From an uncultured Clostridia bacterium (lineage in GTDB: Bacteria; Bacillota; Clostridia; UBA1381): a DNA stretch of 48,379 nt. Made by a program: the position numbers and the translations under genes. Below, one piece after another: positions 44,083 to 48,379 of the stretch. Numbering within the stretch: position 1 is the stretch's first letter; each line of letters begins with the position of its first letter. The stretch is taken from assembly GCA_934486735.1 (NCBI GenBank), contig CAKSQL010000022.1, forward strand, positions 1 to 48,379, in the 5' to 3' direction. Below the pieces are notes generated by a model. The model saw only the letters and a list, made by a program, of their open reading frames with translations, was not told where the DNA came from and did not search any database.

Positions 44083-44102
44083 TGGCTTTCACGTTCATAA
44101 TA
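44081..44102. repeat. Outer inverted repeat, left copy
   Basis: 22 bases matching the reverse complement of 46068-46089 with one mismatch. Each copy has a terminator hairpin on its outer side. On the minus strand it reads IYYERESQ. Confidence 0.8.
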
Positions 44103-44267
44103 GATGCAGGTGTTTTTCACCCTTTTGCCAGACACTGTCTGGCTTTTGCACTTTTCAATCAACTATCCTCACATTTCGATTCTTTAATTCCCTCGAATTC
44201 GATGGAATTTGAATTATGCGGTTGTAACTATACCTTGTTAAATGACCCGACGTGGTCCGCATCGTTG

Positions 44268-44283
44268 AGAGGCGTGTCGGGTT
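44268..44283. repeat. Inner inverted repeat, left copy
   Basis: AGAGGCGTGTCGGGTT, the exact reverse complement of 45695-45710. Lies 41 bases outside the end of the nuclease gene. Confidence 0.85.
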
Positions 44284-44294
44284 CTGTTATCACT

Positions 44295-44323
44295 ATTATA
44301 CACTGCTTTTTTATTTCAGTCAA
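44295..44323 (-). promoter_or_regulatory. Outward-reading sigma-A promoter
   Basis: TTGACT (44318-44323) and TATAAT (44295-44300), 17 bases apart, minus strand, starting right after the stop codon of the nuclease gene and reading away from it. Confidence 0.7.
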
Positions 44324-45349
44324 TTACAACTCTGATATCTTTTTGAATTCATCAAGATTTAATTCCTTTTTGAACTCTTCTTCTGTCGGCATATAGAGTT
44401 TATACTTTGAAGCATATATTTGATTATTCTCTTCTGCCAATGTATATTTTACTACTGCATCACTCTTATCTGCACAAAGCACAATACCAATCGGAGGATT
44501 ATCTCCTTCGTTCATCAATTCTCTTGTATAGTAATTTACATACATCTGCATCTGCCCTAAGTCCTGATGAGACAAATCTCCAATTTTTAAATCTATCAAC
44601 ACGAAACATTTTAAGATGTAGTTATAGAATACAAGGTCAATGTAGAAGTGTCTGTCATCAAATGTTATATGCTTTTGTCTCGCTACAAACGAGAATCCTC
44701 TTCCTAACTCAAGCAAGAATTTTTGCAAATGGTCTATTACTGCCTGTTCAAGCTCTTTTTCATAAAAATGAGGATTCTGCTCTAAATCCAAAAACTCTAA
44801 CACATACGGATCACGGATTATTTTTTCGTATTCCGGTCTTGGTTCAAGAGTCTGGATTTCTTCGCTTACAGATTTCTTGTCTTGACTCGAAAGCAATCTC
44901 TCATAGAAAAACGAGTTGATTTGTCTTTCAAGTTGTCGCACACTCCAACCAGATTTTACACATTCTTCTGCATAGAAGTTTCTTCTCGTTTCATCATCAA
45001 TCTTTATTAAATGTAAATAATGTGACCATCCTAATCCGCTCAACAGTGTTGAGCGAATTGGAAATGCCATATAAAACTGGCGCATTCTTCTTAAATTCTG
45101 AACCGAGAAACCTTTTCCAAATTCATCTGTAAGTTTAGATGAAAGATATTGCAACAGGTTCTTTCCATATTCTGCTCTGTCATTTTCGCCACAAGCCTTG
45201 TATATCTGTTCACCTATTTCCCAATAAGCCTGAACCATTGAATTATTAACTGCCGCATATACTTTCCGTTGCGCATTAATTACACTATTTCTCGCAGCTT
45301 CGTATGCATTTTCTTGAACGAGATTTTGATTTACCATAATTCCATCCAT
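44324..45349 (-). CDS. DUF1016/YhcG-type PDDEXK nuclease
   Basis: 341 residues. N-terminal DUF1016 helical domain (VYAAVNNSMVQAYWEIGEQIYKA, AEYGKNLLQYLSSKLTDEFGKGFSVQNLRRMRQFY, SHYLHLIKI), C-terminal PDDEXK nuclease core FYIDLVFYN...CFVLIDLKIG, with Asp and the D-x-K pair of the active site, and QMQMYVNYY. The YhcG family is common in mobile and defence-rich DNA and in multi-drug-tolerance reports; its cellular target is not settled. Own promoter at 45453-45481. It lies between two nested pairs of inverted repeats, with no partner gene. Confidence 0.88.
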   Translation of the reverse strand: MDGIMVNQNLVQENAYEAARNSVINAQRKVYAAVNNSMVQAYWEIGEQIYKACGENDRAEYGKNLLQYLSSKLTDEFGKGFSVQNLRRMRQFYMAFPIRSTLLSGLGWSHYLHLIKIDDETRRNFYAEECVKSGWSVRQLERQINSFFYERLLSSQDKKSVSEEIQTLEPRPEYEKIIRDPYVLEFLDLEQNPHFYEKELEQAVIDHLQKFLLELGRGFSFVARQKHITFDDRHFYIDLVFYNYILKCFVLIDLKIGDLSHQDLGQMQMYVNYYTRELMNEGDNPPIGIVLCADKSDAVVKYTLAEENNQIYASKYKLYMPTEEEFKKELNLDEFKKISEL

Positions 45350-45452
45350 ATCTCTTACACCTTACTTTCCTATATCCACTCAAATCGAATTTACCAGTCG
45401 GTGTCTGGCATATGTATTTCGAATTTAAACTATACACAATTCATCATTAAAT

Positions 45453-45481
45453 ATTATAACATATAGTTTTTAAAATTACAA
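45453..45481 (-). promoter_or_regulatory. Promoter of the DUF1016 nuclease gene
   Basis: TTGTAA (45476-45481) and TATAAT (45453-45458), 17 bases apart, minus strand; about 100 bases before the ATG. Confidence 0.65.
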
Positions 45482-46067
45482 TTTGTATTCTGCACAAAAC
45501 AAAATTTTATTTTTACCATATACCGCTTGTAATACTGACGGTAACCCTTTAGACATCACAGCAAGGAAACTATGGATAGAAAAGAGATAACATTACATCA
45601 TTTGTTTTTCGATTTTACGCATGAAGCATTTTAAACACTCTCGTTTTTAACAGTATATTTAACGGAATTATAACTATAAAGTATAATATTAAACAACCCG
45701 ACACGCCTCTGATATGAACCCTAAAATTGTATGTGTTGTTGGTAAAAATTAAAAGGTTTACAAGTGTGAACAGAGGCTTGTTTCATCGAGGTAGATTTTA
45801 GAGTAAACTTTCGATAGGTATGCAGCTACAAAATGTCCCAATAAATTTCAGACAACTATTAAGAGTTGGACGTTTGTTTGTGGTATGACTCATAAGTGAA
45901 GTGCTCCTATCATGCATGTGCTCTACTTATTAAAAGTGACAGAAGTGTATAGGCGTAAATTAAAACTGGAATAATTTTAAATAGTTTTATTGTTTAAATG
46001 GCACCGATTTTGACACCAATAATGGCACTGATAAAACTGACCATAAACAGTAAAAAACTAGTGCATT
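45482..46067. other. Non-coding or decayed DNA inside the nuclease unit
   Basis: About 590 AT-rich bases with no intact gene. A short plus-strand remnant reading CNTDGNPLDITARKLWIEKR then stop lies at about 45532-45594 and may be the tail of a lost gene that I do not recognise. The inner right inverted repeat is at 45695-45710. Confidence 0.5.
45695..45710. repeat. Inner inverted repeat, right copy
   Basis: AACCCGACACGCCTCT, the exact reverse complement of 44268-44283; the two copies bound 1443 bases containing the nuclease gene and its promoter. Confidence 0.85.
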
Positions 46068-46089
46068 TATTATGTACGTGAAAGCCAAA
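46068..46089. repeat. Outer inverted repeat, right copy, in a recombinase-tail remnant
   Basis: On the plus strand 46065-46155 reads IYYVRESQSRGRNRCSLFRPLFCVF, which resembles tails of recombinase-type genes; the 22 bases here mirror 44081-44102 with one mismatch. No coding region leads into it (TAG just upstream), so it is a remnant. Confidence 0.6.
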
Positions 46090-46092
46090 GTC

Positions 46093-46131
46093 GTGGTCGA
46101 AATAGATGCAGTCTATTTCGACCACTTTTTT
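46093..46131 (+). terminator. Terminator at the right edge of the nuclease unit
   Basis: A perfect 14-bp stem (46093-46106 with 46112-46125), 5-base loop, then TTTTTT. It mirrors the terminator at 44047-44082 on the other side of the unit. Confidence 0.9.
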
Positions 46132-46623
46132 GCGTCTTTTTGTCTTGCTGGTTGAACATTAAGCGACTTTATAGGTATCGTATTTCCATCTCCTTTCTTT
46201 CGTGTTTTGAAGCATACTGTGGTTCTAGGTACCGTAATTCACGAGACAAATTACTTGCAGGCGAAGTTTTTGCAATTTCAGAAATTAGTTCTGTTACTAT
46301 ATCTGGAATTTTTCCACTAAGTACATATCCTACAAATGAACGATACACCACTTCTGAATGATTACCTTGGCAACTTATCGTTCAAAGGTGGTGCATTTTA
46401 TTCTTCAGTTCTGTCATTGTTAACACTGTCGGAGGAATATCAAACAAAAAATAAGACCTCTCGAAACTATATCGTTTCAGAAAAGCCTTTATTTCAAGCC
46501 GTTTTCAGCATATTTACTTGTGGGTGCATACCGTTTTCTTGTATCAATGTGAGCGTGGTTATTTCGAAAAAAGATACCTCCTTATATTCACCTTCCCATG
46601 GATACACCTCATCCATAACTAAG
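46132..46623. other. Decayed region, no recognised gene
   Basis: About 490 bases between the right terminator and the truncated recombinase. Short open frames exist on both strands (for example minus 46169-46351 starting MVYRSFVGYVLSGKIPD, and plus 46336-46647), but none has a ribosome site plus a family I recognise. Confidence 0.4.
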
Positions 46624-46992
46624 TTAACAAGGTGCAGAGGCGTATAATACCTGTGTCAAACAATCAACGGTGTTTCGTGCAAATCTTGAAATAGATTTTG
46701 TAATAATCAAATCAATTTTTCCTTTATCGCACATGTCCATCATTCTCTGAAATTCCAATCTTTTCTTTTCACTCATTCCGCTTATGCCGAAATCAGCGAA
46801 AATATCAACCAAAGTCCAATTAGGAGTATTCTCAATTTTATTCTTGTAATATGTAATTTGATTTTCCAGACTATTTTCCTGTTCTTCTTTTTCTGTACTA
46901 ACTCTACAGTACGCTGCCACTCTATATTGTCTATTTATGTCTTTTGACGATTTGAAAATTGTAGCTGGAATTTCAGTTATCTTTCTCATCAT
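46624..46992 (-). pseudogene. Truncated serine recombinase (resolvase domain only)
   Basis: 122 residues of a large serine recombinase: YCRVSTEKEEQENSLENQ with the catalytic Ser32, ADFGISGMSEKKRLEFQRMM, and ITKSISRFARNTVDCL. The frame ends abruptly at VLYASAPC, so the recombinase and coiled-coil DNA-binding domains are missing. GGAGG is 6 bases before the ATG, and the start overlaps the end of the KilA-N gene by 20 bases, the usual coupling in such modules. The recombinase-like tails at 44047-44162 and 46065-46155 may derive from the same kind of gene. It cannot mobilise the element by itself. Confidence 0.82.
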
Positions 46993-47548
46993 TCATTACC
47001 TCCAAGTATTTCTCTATAACATTTAGCATCATTTCTGCAGATAGCCAACACATAAAATGCATCGCTATTTCCTTATGTGCATATGTTCCGCCATTCTTCC
47101 CCTGCCTTGAAACAATTCCGATAGAATTTGTTTCTTTTATCCATATTTTAGGTGTTAAAGCGTTTAATTCTACCGGAATAGAAATAAACTTTTCATTATG
47201 TTTATTCTCCCATAAAGCAAGAAAATCAACAGTTCCACTATCTCTTAGCCACATTTGAATAGTGTAACCGGTTGATTTTTTCATATTACTTTTTGCTAAT
47301 TCTGTCAAAGAGATATATCCCGGATTCTGTTCTGCTAGATTATTTTTTGTTTCTCTTTTATTCTTTCTAAATTCAATGCCCGGATTCTGAATTTTGCTAT
47401 ATCTCCAGACCTCAAATTCATCATACAGATTTTCTAATACTTCGTTATACACCTCCTCGGTTATAATTTCATTTTCAAGCAGTGGTTTCATATACTGCTC
47501 TTTAGCAATAATATACCGAAGCTGTTTTTGAATTGCTGATTTGTTCAT
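46973..47548 (-). CDS. KilA-N domain protein with SHOCT-like N terminus
   Basis: 191 residues from ATG 47548 (GAGGAGA upstream). Residues 1-45 (KQLRYIIAKEQYMKPLLENEIITEEVYNEVLENLYDEF) resemble the short SHOCT-like proteins encoded before serine recombinases. Residues 75-190 are a KilA-N domain (YISLTELAKSNMKKSTGYTIQMWLRDSGTVDFLALWE, LTPKIWIKETNSIGIVSRQGKNGGTYAHKEIAMHFMCWLSAEM), a DNA-binding module of phages and mobile elements. The fusion lies between the helper and the catalytic recombinase genes, so a control or accessory role in recombination is inferred. Confidence 0.78.
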   Translation of the reverse strand: MNKSAIQKQLRYIIAKEQYMKPLLENEIITEEVYNEVLENLYDEFEVWRYSKIQNPGIEFRKNKRETKNNLAEQNPGYISLTELAKSNMKKSTGYTIQMWLRDSGTVDFLALWENKHNEKFISIPVELNALTPKIWIKETNSIGIVSRQGKNGGTYAHKEIAMHFMCWLSAEMMLNVIEKYLEVMNDEKDN

Positions 47549-47611
47549 AATCAATTCTCCTCTCATTTTAATAATAGAATTATATAACAAACCTGCAATT
47601 CTGTCCCTAGG

Positions 47612-47947
47612 CTAACTTCTTACGTATCTGCAACGAGATTCTTTTTCGATAGATGCTTCAACGAAATTTTCGAATGAAATAATATAAGCTAAATACTTTT
47701 TGTTATTTATAGTTTTATCAATAACGTCTCTTGTCCATTTATCTTTACCTGACGGAGATTTGATTCCGAGGTTATACAATTCTTCCTGAATATTTTGCAA
47801 ACTATGACCATTGATAACCATATCATAAATCATTCTAACTACATCGGCTTCATCTTCTTTAATGTAAACATAGCCATCTTCATCTCTACCAAACCCATAA
47901 CAAATTCTACCAAATAATCTTGATTCGTATAAATTCAATTTCTTCAT
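47612..47947 (-). CDS. Recombinase-domain helper protein
   Basis: 111 residues: GRICYGFGRDEDGYVYIKEDEADVVRMIYDMVINGHSLQNIQEELYNLGIKSPSGKDKWTRDVIDKTINNKKYLAYIISFENF. This is the recombinase (DNA-binding) domain of large serine recombinases without the catalytic resolvase domain. Such short proteins are found ahead of serine recombinases in mobile elements of Firmicutes. AAGGAGG is 7 bases before the ATG. A terminator-type hairpin sits 35 bases upstream. Together with the two following genes it forms an element module. Confidence 0.8.
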   Translation of the reverse strand: MKKLNLYESRLFGRICYGFGRDEDGYVYIKEDEADVVRMIYDMVINGHSLQNIQEELYNLGIKSPSGKDKWTRDVIDKTINNKKYLAYIISFENFVEASIEKESRCRYVRS

Positions 47948-47981
47948 TTAATGTTCCTCCTTATATTTTTTTAAATAAAAA

Positions 47982-48008
47982 GCACATCTTGATTAACTCA
48001 AAATGTGC
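47982..48008 (-). terminator. Hairpin upstream of the recombinase helper
   Basis: GCACATCTTGA (47982-47992) pairs with TCAAAATGTGC (47998-48008) with one mismatch, followed by TTTTTATTT on the minus strand. Either a read-through stop or a leader attenuator of the recombinase module. Confidence 0.65.
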
Positions 48009-48140
48009 ACATAATTTATAGTATCAAATTTTAAACATCACTATTATAATGTTTTGCATATCCAATTCTGTTCGCATAAATTAATTCTGCTTGTTGATTC
48101 TGTATATTCCTAACCAGAATTGCTGTGAAATTTGCATAGA

Positions 48141-48192
48141 AAAAGAGACAAACATCATTATAACCATGTTATAAAAAGTGTTTGTCTCTTTT
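48141..48192 (-). terminator. Terminator after tRNA-Cys
   Basis: 14-bp stem (48141-48154 with 48179-48192) with an inner TTATAA palindrome; T run on the minus strand. Confidence 0.88.
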
Positions 48193-48266
48193 GGAGGCAC
48201 CACCCAGATTTGAACTGGGGCATAAAGGTGTTGCAGACCTCTGCCTTACCACTTGGCTATGGTGCC
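48192..48266 (-). tRNA. tRNA-Cys (GCA)
   Basis: Full cloverleaf on the minus strand: acceptor GGCACCA with TGGTGCC, anticodon GCA in CTGCAAC, T-loop GTTCAAATC, U73 and encoded CCA (48192-48194). Confidence 0.97.
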
Positions 48267-48273
48267 AGAAAAC

Positions 48274-48300
48274 AAAAGACGCTCCATTTAAGCGTCTTTT
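48274..48300 (-). terminator. Hairpin between the two tRNA genes
   Basis: AAAAGACGC (48274-48282) pairs with GCGTCTTTT (48292-48300), 9-base loop. It lies between tRNA-Gly and tRNA-Cys; partial terminator or processing element. Confidence 0.6.
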
Positions 48301-48306
48301 GCAAGA

Positions 48307-48379
48307 TGGAGCGGAAGACGAGATTCGAACTCGCGACGTTCACCTTGGCAAGGTGACGCTCTACCACTGAGCCACTCCC
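48307..48379 (-). tRNA. tRNA-Gly (GCC), cut by the window edge
   Basis: Minus strand; anticodon GCC in CTTGCCAAG, T-loop GTTCGAATC, encoded CCA at 48307-48309. The first two acceptor bases lie beyond the end of the window. Confidence 0.95.

Larger units (their letters stand above)
44047..44288 (-). ncRNA. Candidate small transcript beside the DUF1016 nuclease gene
   Basis: A consensus minus-strand promoter (44295-44323) and a strong terminator (44047-44082) frame about 240 bases. The RNA would start with a hairpin ACCCGAC...GTCGGGT (44245-44282) that includes the inner inverted repeat, and contain a perfect 8-bp hairpin GCCAGACA/TGTCTGGC (44127-44143). A short reading frame (to 43962) runs through the terminator and ends in CIYYERESQKIDKYESA, which looks like the tail of a recombinase-type gene, so a decayed mRNA end is the main alternative. 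Confidence 0.4.

Noticed and set aside
48192..48379. tRNA genes as attachment site of the accessory block
   Set aside because: No second copy of a tRNA 3' end was seen on the other side, and serine recombinases seldom use tRNA sites.

Overview
The window is a chromosomal segment of a low-to-moderate GC Firmicute, most likely a gut-type member of the Clostridia. Evidence: SigH, a YlbF/YmcA-family protein, CarD, a PrsA-like foldase lipoprotein and full-length Mfd; the MutS/MutL/MiaA/MiaB block; the MEP isoprenoid genes ispD-ispF; strong AGGAGG-type ribosome binding sites; many textbook sigma-A promoters (TTGACA, 17 bp, TATAAT); frequent TTG and GTG starts. No taxonomic marker such as 16S rRNA is present, so genus and species are not assigned.

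Layout. 257-1051: a PHP-domain phosphoesterase. 1209-3956: a three-gene ABC importer of the tryptophan-transporter type (ATPase, permease, lipoprotein) behind a consensus promoter and a leader with regular NAG triplets and a terminator hairpin. 4145-6001: a GH5-like glycoside hydrolase. 6288-10773: rsmI, trmN6-like, ispF, ispD, carD and a PrsA-like lipoprotein. 10822-23704: mfd, pth, leuS, rsfS, miaA, mutL, mutS, with mutL broken by an in-frame TAG. 23849-28848: ylbF-like, miaB, a thioredoxin-fold protein without its CXXC, an FAD oxidoreductase, a double zinc ribbon and sigH. Nearly all of this is on the minus strand.

29243-33281 is a plus-strand block: citrate synthase, glutamine-dependent NAD synthetase and a small nitroreductase. 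A decayed beta-helix glycosidase (33343-34006) separates it from minus-strand cysK, which has a consensus promoter, a palindrome over the transcription start and a 9-codon leader ORF containing Cys-Cys. Next comes a probable single operon reading DUF512/PDZ radical-SAM-like protein, der, plsY, gpsA, a HAD-GtrA fusion and a Nif3-like protein: ribosome GTPase, phospholipid precursor synthesis and a candidate lipid phosphatase. A putP-type sodium symporter follows, behind a structured leader.

The right end (about 43.7-48.0 kb) is AT-rich accessory DNA. It holds a DUF1016/YhcG PDDEXK nuclease flanked by two nested pairs of inverted repeats, an outward promoter with a possible small transcript, recombinase tail remnants and a serine-recombinase module (recombinase-domain helper, KilA-N protein, truncated catalytic recombinase). 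The window ends with minus-strand tRNA-Cys and a tRNA-Gly cut by the edge.

The best leads for something not yet described are: the TRAP-like NAG-repeat attenuator before the tryptophan transporter; the Cys-Cys leader ORF before cysK; the nonsense-interrupted mutL; and the nested-inverted-repeat nuclease unit with its candidate RNA.
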